Source of the DNA: Apostichopus japonicus
Lineage: Eukaryota > Echinodermata > Holothuroidea > Aspidochirotida > Stichopodidae
DNA length: 64,000 nucleotides
Direction of reading: 5' to 3'
NCBI RefSeq assembly: GCF_037975245.1
Contig: NC_092568.1
Coordinates: 19,140,001 to 19,204,000 of the forward strand
The notes below the pieces were generated by a model that did not search any database, was not told the DNA's origin, and saw only the letters and a program-made list of their open reading frames with translations. The position numbers were made by a program, and so were the translations under genes. Positions 37,958-50,290 of the stretch are shown here, in pieces; position 1 is the stretch's first letter, and each line of letters opens with the position of its first letter.

Positions 37958-39517
37958 TTTGGTTTTGTCACACTTATATACATATACAGACAATGGTTTG
38001 ACGCTCTGCCTTCTCTATATTGTAAATCGTTGTCACAGTTTTAACCCTTTACGCAGAACAACTAATAGTCATCGTTAAGAACTTCAAAATGATATTTACC
38101 ACTTGGAATTATAATTGTCTCCAGTAAATTTATTGCCTTATTATTATTGTTTGAAGTGCAAAGCCCATTAATAACCGATCAAAATTGTTTGCTTTACATC
38201 AACACTTCGTGCACTTTTAATGTCTAACCAAACTTATTATTTATGGCTCAAGTGATTCTTATATTATGTACATTTAGTGTTGTCGGTATGTTGAATTAAT
38301 TTGAACGATTCATTTCATTTTGAAAGGTCACGAGAACTAGCGTGGTATATACCGATACATGCGTCCGCTGGTCTCTTATTTACGAAGATCCAGAGAGGAC
38401 ATGGTTGAAAAAAATTATGACGTACGTACGTAATATTTATTACGTACGTACGTAATATTTATTACGTACACACGTGATAATTTTACGTTCTATACCGAAG
38501 ATAGTAAGAAGTGGCGGTACGCGGTACGTTTATATATACTGTAACATATTTGTCTACATGCAAGATACGTACACCACATGTGAAGTCAAGCTTGTAGTTA
38601 ACTAAAAAATGCCGGAGACATACAAGGTACGTTCGTTCGACTAACACCTCAGGTGTGTCTGTGCTTAGGCTTGCCACGATATAAAAATGGCCACATCTAC
38701 AATGTCTGAATGTTTCCTGCGATACAAGAAAAGGCTCCTCAGAATGCGTCTGAGATATATTTCGCTAACTATTATCCGATGCTTTGCTGTTAAGTATTAA
38801 AGGATTTTCTTCTGGCTAAACCCTAAATTAAAGTACATTCGAACAAGTTCATCCCTCTACTTATTTGATATGAAGATGTATCCCGCAGTATATAACGTAG
38901 GCTCCCTTACGTTAGACAAGTGTAAACATAGGCTACGTATACGTAGGCCTACATTCGATATCATTATTTAATACGTACGTGATAATCACTACATAAGTAC
39001 GTAATAATTACGTACCTACATGCGTATGTGTGTGTGTGCGGGCGTGTGTGTATGTGTGCACGTGCGTTTGTTTTTCTATCTGACCGAGGACTTGAACAAA
39101 AGAATTCCAGGTCCTCGGTTGTGATTTCTAAAGAATCACCACGTCCTCGGAAGAATTTCTATTGTATGGGGTATTGTTAAGGTTGGGGTACGTGGATTTG
39201 AACAATGGAAAATACAATGGGGTCCTCGGTTGGAATGTAAAACCAACATGTGTGTGTGTGTGTGCGTGTACGCCCGTGTCACGATGCTTGTGTGGATGTG
39301 TGTGAGTGAAGGAATCCTATAGATAAGAGAAAGTTTCAACTAGTCTGCTTCCTTGTTCCTTGTATATCCCTTTCACTTCCTGATCAGCCAATATAAAGTT
39401 TGTATCAGTTTCATATTGCAGATTTTAAGCATCGCGAGAATTTATAAACAAGTTGTATATGAAATAGTTCTTCACAGAATTAGTTCTTGCTTGTGAACAG
39501 AAATAGAAAAGGCAAAG
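37958..39517. other. Intergenic between divergent genes C (minus) and D (plus)
   Basis: This 1.56-kb stretch separates two divergently oriented genes, so it should hold both promoters. It contains the ACGT palindrome at 38418-38475, a (TG)n stretch at 39020-39060 and another at 39248-39264. The phrase GGTCCTCGG occurs near 39110 and 39221, and variants of it in between. No further exon is seen. Confidence 0.5.
38418..38475. repeat. Palindromic ACGT/TAATATTTAT repeat
   Basis: ACGTACGTACGTAATATTTA and TTACGTACGTACGTAATATT overlap to form a perfect local palindrome with a second copy, ending TTACGTACACACGTGA. It could extrude a cruciform. It lies about 0.5 kb upstream of gene C and 1.1 kb upstream of gene D. 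Confidence 0.7.
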
Positions 39518-41614
39518 ATGGATACCAACAACGAAGGATATCTTCTTAATTCGAGTCCATTGTCGGTAAACTATGATAATGGAGAGATCAGGAATGTGAA
39601 CAACTGTTTAAAAGCTTTAATGTGGCTTCATGGCGTTGTGACTTGGCCGTTGTCTACAGGGACAACTTCTGCAATGTTTGATGATCACGGTAAATTTAAG
39701 GGTTTTTGTTTTATTTAAATGCAAAACTTTATGTTTACAAAGAAGGACCGAGAATTAGAAATACATAATCACTTAAAAAAAAATCATGATCCGCTTTGTT
39801 TCAATGTTAAGTAAAATACTTTCTAATCATATGAATAGAAATTGTTAGTTTGTCATTTATTATCATTTTGGTTATCCGATAAGTGATATCATAGTTTAAT
39901 TGCCTCCCTTGAAACACCAATGTTGTCTAAAAATGATAAAATATAACATGAGAGCAGTGCTTGAAGTATGTCATCAACTTCATCAACCTGTTAAATCAGC
40001 AAAAGTAAGACAAGAAAAATATGTATGCACAAACTATGTATACAATATATATTTATATAATACAAACTTTGTACACAATATATATATATAATACAAACTT
40101 TGTACACAATATATATAATACAAACTTTGTGAGATAATACAAGTTAAACCCTCGAATTACGGATTTCGAGAATGGTGTTTCTTCAATGAAGTAATATGCC
40201 ATTAGAAAGCTTTTTTTCCATATACGTTGGCTTTCTTCATCTGTATTATAAAGAAGGTACGTTTTCAAACGATTGGTTGACAAAGTAATATGTCACTGCC
40301 ACAAAGTATCGGTAAACAGGTGTTTACTGTAAGAAAAACGGGAGCATTCCTTGTTTAACTGAATCTTATAAGAAATTAAAATGGAAGGAATTTGATGTAC
40401 TTGTTATTTAAATAAGAAATAAATAAAAAGAAAATATAAGTGAGTAAAGTAAAGTTACATGAATATTTATTTTGATCAAATTTCCTCAACTTTATTTTGA
40501 TTTTCCAGATAAAAAGAGGTGGAAGGAACGATTGACGTTCATCTCCTCGTTGATCTCTCTCGTGGTTTTAACATTTACGTCTACGGTAGCTCTAATATTG
40601 TACTTATACTGTTATTTTGGAAGGATTGACCATTTCTTACGTTTTGTGTCGCACCAATGCTACTGGCCATCATTGATGTCAGCCCAGATAATATGCTTGG
40701 CAGCTTTAATCAAGAACCAGGTGGGAAAGCGAAGGAACATCTCATGGGTAAAAGTGTTTAGCGTAAAATGTTGTGCAAGAATAATGTCCAGTTTTACATC
40801 CAAAACTGGGACGATTCCTCTTCCAAAGTGCTCGGCATTCCTGATCTTATACCTGTTAGTTCCAACAGTTCATTCTGCACTCAAGTTAACATTCTTCATA
40901 ACACTCGAGACGGAATGTCAAAATTTTCCAGAATATCTTTGGTTAATTTCTGAAATTTCAGTTGCCTACTTTTTTTCAATGTTTTGCTACTTTTTATATT
41001 TGAATCGCATTAACCTTGAGCGTGAGAGCGAGATTGCCTCGAAGTTCATCCAACAGCACGTTGGAGAGTTTGACGAATGTATTTCCACGGTTACAACATT
41101 CTTCAGAGAATACTACCAGCTTAGAAAGATATTGGTACCATGGCTCAATTTCGTTATTTTCAATTCAACATTTGGACTGACTGTGTTTTTTACGTGGAAT
41201 TTTAATGAAATCGTATTACCCTCATCTACCACTTCTGTGCCCATTACAGATTCGTATGTTACTTCTCATCACAGTGAACGTGGAATGTGCAGCTACACGT
41301 GTGATCGGGAACAATTTTTGCATGAAGATAATACTTTCGTCCTCTATAATTTAGTCGTGTTATGGAGAAATGTAATGATCGCCATTTTACCTTACTACGC
41401 TGCAAATGCCTTGGACATCAAATACGTGTGGACTGATTTCAAAATGGAAGTCAAATTCATGTATTCGGGAGGAGAGAGAAAGTTCTGGAAGGATTTGACT
41501 AATTATATGGATACGTTACATCCCAATACAACAACTGACACCATTGGTTGTTTTATTTTTCCCTTTAGTGGATTCGCATCTGCATTTTTAAGCGGAAAAC
41601 AGCAAAACTTCTAA
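39518..41614 (+). CDS. Candidate gustatory-receptor-like 7TM protein, gene D (2 exons, 425 aa)
   Basis: Exon 1 is 39518-39689 (ATG in the good context AAAGATGG, donor CACG/GTAAAT, phase 1). Exon 2 is 40509-41614 after TTTTGATTTTCCAG. Hydrophobic segments lie at about residues 66-94, 108-126, 166-188, 200-222, 267-286, 336-358 and 402-419. Basic clusters lie before segment 1 (DKKRWKER) and between segments 2 and 3 (KRRN), so by the positive-inside rule the N terminus is cytoplasmic, opposite to ordinary G-protein-coupled receptors. A long loop joins segments 4 and 5, as in insect Gr/Or receptors. Motifs shared with gene E: FCYFLYLNR, PWLN..IF...FG.TVF.TW and a Cys-x3-Cys (318, 322). The insect TYhhhhhQF signature is not obvious, so the family call is tentative; a novel 7TM family is the alternative. 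Gene structure is firm. Confidence 0.8.
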
Positions 41615-41937
41615 ACCGTTATAAACAAGCAAAACCTTTATGTTCTTCGGCCTTGTTGACTTAGGGAACCATTTTAAGCAGAGATGGACTTAATCCGTGG
41701 AAAACAAAGGAACCGCTACATTAATTGAATACAAAAATTAGTTAAGGATATGCTAATTACCTTTTAATGTATTCTACGAAACTGATTTTTATAGACATGT
41801 CAACTTGTTTGGTACTCAATCCCGGAGTTATGACAAGAAACAACAATTTAGTTATTTTACATCGAGTTGGGTGTTAAGGTCGTCTTAAGGTTTTGCCTGC
41901 TAGCAAATGGTTTTTAATATCGCGACATAGATATATC

Positions 41938-41943
41938 AATAAA
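41938..41943 (+). terminator. Candidate polyadenylation signal of gene D
   Basis: AATAAA about 324 nt past the stop at 41614. Position only. Confidence 0.4.
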
Positions 41944-43451
41944 TACGCTAAATTAGATGTTACATTTTATCATTATCAGTTTAGCTATAAACCATGTATA
42001 CTCATGAGAAAGTTATATATATTTTGGTTTTAGATTCTCACTCCGTTACTAATGTCTATTTCGTGCGAACAGCCAAGAGGTATATTTTTAAGAACTACAA
42101 AAATGTATTTCTCGTTTATGATACGAATCCATATATAGTATTCCTGAAAATGTCTAAAGGAATAGAACTTGTTTTTAATTATACTTTACTCGTACCTACC
42201 GTAGATCTTAGGTTAACATTTTCAACACTTTCTCTGTGTCGCTTATATCAGACGGTTAACTTTAGTATTACTGAAGGTTTCGCCGAATGATGTTACACAG
42301 GAAATAACTTTCTGTTTTCTATACTACCTAGCTCAGAAGTTATAAGAGATATAAAAATCAGCATACAATGCTTTCGGACGAATGAAAGTGGAAGTCTGGA
42401 CTAATTAGACTCAAATTAGTATCACAGTAAGACAAGTTGTGTAAAAGGATAGTTTAAACGTGACACTGTATTTCGTTGTTACGGTGTGTGTGTTGGCAAG
42501 TATAGTGCGTGATGCAGTACTTCGATCTATCAGGCCACTGCAGTTTAATCATTATTATTTTGAATCATGAAAACGATAACAAGTTATTTTTTGTATTTTA
42601 CTTTCGTTTTAAGATATGATAACATCTACAAAGAAACAGATGCGTAAATTGATGTAAAATAATGAATTGCCCTCTTCATTAGTTCCCTTTGTTTTTGGAG
42701 TATGTTGTTAAAATTCTCAGATTATTGATATTGGGGTCTATTAGGCAAATAAAAGACCGAGATATTTGATGGCAAACAATGTAGAGCTCATACAGAAGAG
42801 TAAAATGTACGACACTGTTAGTTCAAAACTCCTATCTCAATATCTTGTCCCTACCTCTAGACAGAGGTTGATATATGGTTCGTTTGCAGTGATTGCGTAG
42901 CAGTCTTTCCCCTCTGCGGTTAGAATTGCATTAAAATGAAACCCCTTTGTAGAAATGTTATTCTTCTTTGTGGATAAATAATTGATACATTATAAAGAAA
43001 CACAAATATACTTTCAGCTCACTTGTCATTCATGATAACAAAATTTATTCTGCTGTTTGTGAGATCATTTACAAAATTTCACAAAATTACAACAACAAAA
43101 TCACTGCAGAATAGAAATTCTTATTAGGATTCGATTTTAATTTAAATCAGTAAACAATAACAAAGATATGATGAAAAAACCTTCTAGTTACTAAATAAGT
43201 CTTTACATTCAACTATGTTAAAAGGGTAAACTTAATTTCAAGAGCGAATATTTGCTCGCTGTGAGCAAACCTTTAACAAAATCCTGCAGTTAAAGGATAA
43301 AACTAACCGTGCTTACACGGTATGGAAGATACAGTGACATATGACTGGAATCCCCAGCAAGAAAATGGACATGTGGGGATCACCACCAAGGGTTGCATAT
43401 AGTTCAGATCACAGGGCTTGTAACCTGGGCTCACTTTTTACATAATATTCA

Positions 43452-43456
<5 letters not shown>

Positions 43457-43490
<34 letters not shown>
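43457..43490. repeat. (AAT)n microsatellite
   Basis: About 11 AAT/ATA units next to the SINE copy, possibly its tail region. Confidence 0.85.
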
Positions 43491-43527
43491 CAGCAGTTAT
43501 TTTTACAACGTTTAAGCGACCATAAAT

Positions 43528-43770
43528 GTGGGAGAAACCCGCAAAGGCTTATGGAGTACTACTTACACATCGGGTGGATTGCAGTTCCACATTTTAACTC
43601 AAATTTGGAATCTTTTTAAGTTAGGAAGTCATTTCAGATGGGAACACCGTAGGTTGCTTTTGGATGAAAGACCCACCTTACTATGCCCGGTTGCTAAGCC
43701 TCATAGCTTCAAATGCCACCACTTGTATCCATTCGGCAAACACACCGGTCCCATTGTAGCCAAAGATTTA
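43528..43770 (-). repeat. tRNA-derived SINE, copy 2 (reverse orientation)
   Basis: Shares GTTGCTAAGCCTCAT, then AAATGCCACCACTT.TATCCA, and a CACCGG..CCATTGT block with the SINE at 10633-10800, in the same order. The B box is decayed. It lies just past the 3' end of gene E. Confidence 0.55.
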
Positions 43771-43902
43771 TTTGCTCTTGTCAAGTTTATCACTTACCAG
43801 TCAGCTTCTGTTTAAGGATCTTCTAGTAAGGCAAACTAAAAATATTTAGATCATATAATGAGCATATTAGTTATGTCACATTACAGTGAACTCATTTAAA
43901 GT

Positions 43903-43908
43903 TTTATT
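43903..43908 (-). terminator. AATAAA one base after the stop codon of gene E
   Basis: On the minus strand the gene E stop reads TGA then G then AATAAA (43908-43903). If used, the 3' untranslated region would be only some 20-30 nt. Another AATAAA lies about 140 nt further on, inside the SINE. Confidence 0.4.
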
Positions 43909-43909
43909 C

Positions 43910-46724
43910 TCAGCCTTGAAAGTGGTTTCCACTTAGTACACCGCATATCACTCCAAACAATGGTATCACAAACGTCGGTACGGTCGAGGACGCTTTATCG
44001 GTGCGAAGGTGTTTGACAAACTTTCTTATGTACTCAATGTCCTTTACGTTATCAGCAGAATACATCATATTGACTTTTATTTGAAAATCATCCCAAATGT
44101 ATCGTAAATCCATTCCCCCAACAACTACCAAACCCAAAAGAACCACCATTATTTTCTCTCCAACTACCTTCAAATCAAACGGAATTAAGTGTTTCGAAGT
44201 TTCTGTTGTGGTTGAGTTTTCACCGCATTTAAGCTCGCATATCCCGTTGTGGTTTAACCAGGCCGGAATTCCCATCTCTAATGGAACCATTTCAGAAGCA
44301 TTACCGCCGCTAGAAGAATCCGAACGCCAAGTCAAAAATACCGTAATTCCGAACGAGGTGCTAAATATGATCACGTTTAACCAGGGAAATAACAACCTTC
44401 GGAGCTCCAAATATGTCTTAAATAAGGATTGTACTCTCTTCAGACACTCGGATTGACTTTGACTGTTACTTTCAATGAAGAATAAGGTGCGCTTACCTTC
44501 AGCCTGTAACGCTTTACGATTCAAATATAGGAAGTAGCAGAATGTACAATAGAAGTAAATGCTGGAGATATTTGATACGATACAAATGTACTCAGTAAAA
44601 TGACGGCAATCGGCATCCTGATTAAACCAAAAATATATTTCTAAGACGGTATTAAAGATTGCTGTCCCATAAAATAACATACAAACGCCAATTTTTGGCA
44701 ACCTACCGGTGCTTTGAAAGTTTCCATTGAAAACTTTCTGCCAAAAACTTGTTTCGCTAAACAAATTTGTCCATGTCAAATCCGTCTTCAAATTCTTTTG
44801 TCCATATCGATTTTGAAAGTTAGCGAATATGCTCAAAAATTGTACCGAGGTGATGACAGGCCAATAAAACAACACGTATGATGTGTATCGTAAAAGTTCC
44901 TTCCAATTGTGGAAAACACATTGAGTGTACCAGAACATAGTGAAAATCGAGGCAGAGATCATCAGGAGAATAGAACACATATAGGAAAAATACAATATTC
45001 GTTGTCGTTGCCGGGAAGGGCCTATAAGATGGAAAAATATTAGAAAGTGATTCGAAACAAAACATAGCAACCTCTTGTTCCTTACGTTAGAATGCAAAAG
45101 GTTTGAAATCAAATAATCGAAGGCGGTGAACTGACGTCAGTCTTGGTCTTCGCCTTGTAATGACGGTACATTTGTTAATGAAATATATCTAATTATTACA
45201 TGTCAACTTTCAAGCTTTCAGGGAAGTCAATTCAAGTTATATTTAATCGAATAAAAATCTCAGATAACGTTATAATGACATTTCTTATCGTTTGAAACTG
45301 ATTAGTTAAAATTAATTAAAACATATTTAACAAAGTAGCATGACTACTTCCCTATTTTTCATCGGAATATCGGCCACCAAAGCATTTAGCAACACAAACT
45401 TTTATTTTACAATAATGGAGGAACTGCAATAACTCAGTGTCTACATGATAAAAAATAGATAGATGAAGCAAGGTTTTATAAATCTACTGAGAATGGACAA
45501 ACTAGGTAAACGCATTTAGGATGCTGTTTAAACAAAAAAGGTAACGGTAATGGTCTCGGCTTTGTGAAAATAAATATGTCATTCTATCACACGACAGTAT
45601 ATTTGTTGTCTATAACCACTATAACCACTAATGCACTATAACCAATGAATAAATTTAACAATGACGGTGGCAACGGAAGTTCGACTTGATTTATACTTTT
45701 GTGGGTAACTTTTCATTCTTATTGGCAGAAGTATTCTTTTCAGTTCTTTTTAGTTGGTAAATCAGTTTGTTTGCTTGTATGTGTGAGGTTTGGTTTGGTT
45801 TAGAGTTTGCTTACATATACTTGCACCAGTTTCGTAATGTAAACTCCATCATCCAATGTATAAAGGAAAATATACAGTATCTTTTCTATCATTCTAGCTT
45901 GACTCTAGGAGGATTAAGCTCTTTAAATTGAAATAACATTTTCGTTATTATGAGGCGGGTGAAAACTTCTCAGCTTAATTTTCTTGAAACAACCGTAACC
46001 GTATTAATGACCTCATTCTAATTAAACGTGAGTTTGTTCATGTTGTACCCTCACTACATATATACTTTGAACACAAACACATTAGAAAACTAAAAATTTA
46101 TTAGATATTTTTTAAATCATATATTCACAAACTATAGTTTGCCACTGTGACAACGATAGATTAACACAGATGGAAGGAATTAATGCAAAGGGACATAACT
46201 GACAAAGGAAGGAAACGGAGTCATTATGCTGTATAAAGACTTCCCTTTTAAACTAGCAATTTGTGTAATATCATAGTAGAATATTCCATAGTTTACTTAT
46301 AATATATATGAACAACATGTATAGAGTAATGCATAACTTCCTGCTTTCACTATCATATATATAGTTAAATAGAAATATGTACATGGATGGGACATAACAC
46401 AACACACTGAATCATACTTTAAGTGTCCCATATAGTTCAGTCAATATAAATCTCGATACCTATAAGAATGTACTTAACGGAGGATTGTTCTATGTTTGTC
46501 CTTTTGAAAAGGTACAAAAAGGTTACAATAGGAAAAGCGAATCATGATTGTAACTTACCGTTTAATACGTTTCTATTAGCACCTGTACTCCATGTTTCAA
46601 CTGCAGACCTTTCGATTATACCCAAGCACCATGCCAGCAATCTCCACACAATCACCCGTCTCTTTTCATATCGAGCACCGTTTTTTCCCGGGAGTGTTTT
46701 GTCCAGTAAGCTTTGGTTTTCCAT
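43910..46724 (-). CDS. Candidate gustatory-receptor-like 7TM protein, gene E (2 exons, 425 aa)
   Basis: Exon 1 is 46724-46559 (MENQSLLDK start; donor AACG/GTAAGT, phase 1). Exon 2 is 45021-43910 after CATCTTATAG. The predicted length equals that of gene D. Hydrophobic segments lie at about residues 64-86, 103-123, 167-188, 200-223, 265-286, 337-359 and 403-419. SRQRQR before segment 1 and the Lys/Arg-bearing loop 2-3 again predict a cytoplasmic N terminus. FCYFLYLNR ends segment 4; the 4-5 loop ends LELRRLLFPWLN. The outer loop 5-6 carries Cys-x3-Cys (317, 321). DLRYIWDDF after segment 6 matches DIKYVWTDF of gene D. Exon 1 also resembles that of gene D (both have STG about seven residues before the donor). 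It is a tail-to-tail paralogue of gene D; ligand unknown. Confidence 0.8.
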
Positions 46725-49700
46725 CAAAATGCCTTCTTAGATACACTTTGAACTGTGCAAGACTTGAAAAAGAATAAAAGAAACAGACAAAATTCTCGAA
46801 AGATGAAAGACCAACACCCTCTACAGAAACTATATCGGTCTCAATAATTCCGTGCACTTTCTCACCTCAACATTGGTTTCCAAGTCATAGTAAACACACA
46901 TGTAAAATTGTTTAGAGATTAAACTAAACTAAGACATAAATGTATCTAGCATGACTCCAAGTTGAATCCTATCCTAAGGCTAACGACACAAACAGGAGTA
47001 ATATCGACTATATATGGAGTGTGCCACCTTATTAAACTGTGTGCTTGTGACCTTCAACCCCGTTTCCTATACGCTGTTAAATGTTTGTCAGTGGACTTCC
47101 AATGAGGAACTGAAATCACTTTGGCATAGAAACAAGGAAGTCCCTTCCTATATATGATTTGCAATGTTCAATCGCTATAGTTGCCGTTGTGAAGATTGTT
47201 TTGTATTGGAAATACATACCCACGCAGTTCGATATATTACTCATATATGCCAACGTTACTGCAACGGGGTCAAAACGGATGTTTCCTGATGCATGCACTT
47301 CTAGTCGGACTTCTATCGTTCAGTTAGGTTGTTATTGTTGTAAACTCTATTTCTTGTACCGTTTTAGTAATAATTCAAGCACAATCGCGAATTGATTCAG
47401 ACAGCGATTTTACTTTACGTACTATGATGACTTTCGAGAATTCTTTGTAGGCCAAAAATTCATTTCTTACAAACTTCGTACGCTATCTGGAAGCATACAT
47501 TAAAAGGTAAAATTGTCACTATAGTCAGAAGACTACAATCGCCGATCAAAATGATACCACACGAAAGCGAGTTGACTCAAACAGTTGGAAGTCTGACCTC
47601 AATATATGACCGTTACTAGCAAATTTTCGAGCACAGCTACTTGACCCGGAAGTAATTGTTTCGCGCAAATCCGGTTCTACGGCCTTCGGTTCGCTACTTC
47701 CATGTATGGATGTAATCGGTAAAATTCGCAAACATCCCAATGTCATTCGGGTTTACGAGTATCGTAGCTCGATAGAGGATACTTTAGAGACTCAAATACG
47801 ATCATTTCCGGAAAGAAACGAAGATTTTACCAATAGAACAGTGCATTTTCTTATCGACGACCAACCCAAAAATATAAAGGTAAGTCAAATCGAGTCGACG
47901 TCTATCGTTATGTGACTTTCGCGTCTTAGACAACTTTTAACCGTAAAAATAGCATTTTTGTAATATATATGCTTGAATCTTACTCATATTTTTCAGAAAA
48001 GTTGTAACTCCCCCGAAAAGTGTGATTTTTTGGTCAACGAAAATGGTGCTCCTATGTGGTTTTGGTTGCCCCTAATACATGTATCCTAACGTACATAATA
48101 CACATATACACGAAAGCACCGTATCCTTTAACGTGCAGCCTAGCGCTATATGTCGACTATGATGTAGCTAGTGCTAGATTTGTAACGTCTCGTATTTTCG
48201 TAATCTTTCTATTCGGCATAGATTCTCTCATTTTTTGCGTTAATATGGAAAAATCAGGGAGTTTATAAGTCACGGTACTACTTATGGCTACTAAATAGTT
48301 AAAATTTAAAAATTCGAGGGCATAGCGCACAGTAATATTGCTGTACTAGGCCCCTAGTACAAGCCTAGGCTAGTCTATAGCCCTAGTACTTTTGCATTTA
48401 CTAAAGTAATATACTACGACAAGTTTTTACTACAGGTAGGCCCTAGCCTAGTTTTAGTAATACTAGAATACCTGCATAGTTTAGTCCAATTTTAATAATG
48501 GACTAAGGCTTTGAACCTTTAGTTCTTAGCCTACGCCTTCTTGTCCTTGTGTAATAATTCTAAGGGGCCTGTTCTTGAAAAGATTTGGACTACATAAGAT
48601 ACAATTTAGTATTATGATTATTATACAAAAATTATTAGTAGTACTAGTAGACTGCCTTTGTACTATGTATAAGTTAAGATCATGGCTTATTATGAGTTTA
48701 ATTAAAGCTGGACTGGGTGAAAATTTCCTCCATCCTGGGATCCATTTCAATGTCACTTTGTTACAAGTGTTCAAGACCGGTATTAGATCCATAACTTAAG
48801 TCTAGGCCCAATTCCCTATGCTTAATATGTAGAGCAAGATACGTAACACAGAAATAAAACTAGCTTGCTTTATACTGCTTACACTTATTGCTATTACAGT
48901 TAGACCTACTGCTGGTACTTGAGAACAATTGCACCTCATAGAGCCATGTAGTTGTACATAGCTACTTATAATTCCAGGTGACTTAAAACAAAATCAGGGA
49001 TCATTTTGTGACAACATGTTTTGCTGTTTACAATCTTTTTATTGTTATGTTGTTTTCTATGATAGGTACAGTAGTAGAAGTACTTAGTTAGTCATTCACG
49101 TACAGTCTCCCCTATGTGTGTGTGTGTGTCACACACAGATTTCTCTAAGGTGCTTTCCCATGTATATATGACCAAAAAAATGTTATTCCCAAAAAGAAGA
49201 AAAGTTTCATTCACTATTAGATTTGTTTTGTTATGTATAATGACAAACATTGCAAAATGCAGTTCCACTGGTATTAAGTATTAGCCCAGAGAGCTTCCAG
49301 AGTTTATTACATCCTCATGTTTATTATCCTCATATCTGAAGTCTTCATATAAGAGTTCATTTATAGAAATCTGTTAATAAATGTAGTCTCACATTCTATT
49401 TAATACTATATATCTTTAAGTTCCTAGCTCTGTTAAATGTACCCGTAGTAAGAAGGAATGCAGCCTGTGGATCAGTTAAGTGCCTGTTGTTACAACTCTG
49501 CTCCAAACCATTGTTTGTTTAATCAGGTTGTTTTATTAGTGTGTTACCTTTAAGCAAGTTTGTTTTCTATATATATGTAATTTACATTTTTCCTCAGTTT
49601 CTGTTATACTCGTATAGAAAGAACAAGTTGTGGGCAGCAACAGGCTGTAATATACTCAGCAGTCTCATGCCAATTCTCTAGCTAACTCGAACAGGTTATT

Positions 49701-49834
49701 GGCCCAGACACATGCACTGGAAGTTAACTGTGTAGAATAGATTGTTGTTTGGAATTTATGTGCTGATTTTGGAACCATTTCTTGGGAAATGTCGGTACTT
49801 AAATTGGTTAATTTAGTCGTGACAACTGACCAAT
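46725..49834. other. Upstream of gene E; repeats and a possible first exon
   Basis: Contains the degenerate dispersed motif at 47001-47028, a candidate first exon at 47706-47879, and a segment at 47878-47945 that has a diverged copy at 54760-54855. A short (TG)n(CA)n run sits at 49116-49138. Nothing else is supported. Confidence 0.45.
47706..47879 (+). CDS. Possible first coding exon of an unknown gene (58 codons)
   Basis: ATG at 47706 opens 58 codons that end at an ideal donor, AAAG/GTAAGT, in phase 0. The sequence just upstream has a CCGGAAGT motif typical of ETS-factor sites in animal promoters. The peptide is mixed and hydrophilic (IGKIRKHPNVIRVYEYRSS near its start), with no membrane segment. 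I recognise no family and no following exon. It is not the missing first exon of the 61220-62310 gene, because the phase is wrong. Confidence 0.3.
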
Positions 49835-50290
49835 ATGGCTGAAACAACAGAAGATATGACGTGGAAAATTAACAAAATGGATGGCTCGAACTGGCTGACA
49901 TGGAATTTCCAGATGAGACATTTGTTTCTTGCAAAAGGCCTGTGGGCTATGAGGATGGCTCAGGAAAGTTGGGGGTTACTGTATGTGAGAAGTAGAAGAG
50001 TGCAAACTTGAAAAAGACACAACTGGCATTTTTCACCATTGTGCTTGCAATAGCATCTAGTCAGCTGGAATTAATTACAACAAGTGACAAACCAAGTGAT
50101 GCTTAGGATGCCTTGCGTACTCTGTTCGAAAAGGATTCTCTAACCAACAAAATTCAGCTCAAGGAAAAGTACCTCAGAACTGAAATGGCAGAGGACAAGT
50201 CAGTTGGAAATAATTTGAATTATATGAAAGGAAGTATGAATCGTTGGGATGCTATTGGTGCTCCTATTTCTGAAGAAGACCAGGTTGTTA
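49835..50290 (+). pseudogene. Decayed Copia-type (Ty1/copia) retrotransposon gag fragment
   Basis: Two reading-frame pieces look like the N-terminal part of a Copia gag. The first (from ATG 49835) has the family-like pattern NWLTWNFQMR and AKGLW. The second (about 50003-50290) has LAFFTIVLAIASSQLE and IGAPISEEDQVV. They are in different frames, and in-frame stops occur, including TAG at 50104-50106, where a Trp codon is usual before DALR. No protease, integrase, reverse transcriptase or terminal repeat was seen. It is a dead fragment. Confidence 0.75.

Larger units (their letters stand above)
41615..43909. other. Region between the convergent genes D and E
   Basis: No exon is recognised. It holds the 3' untranslated region of gene D, an (AAT)n run at 43457-43490 and a SINE copy at 43528-43770 close to the end of gene E. 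Confidence 0.5.

Noticed and set aside
42003-42290. A 98-codon frame after gene D
   Set aside because: It is in the 3' flank, has no splice sites and no likeness to the 7TM family.
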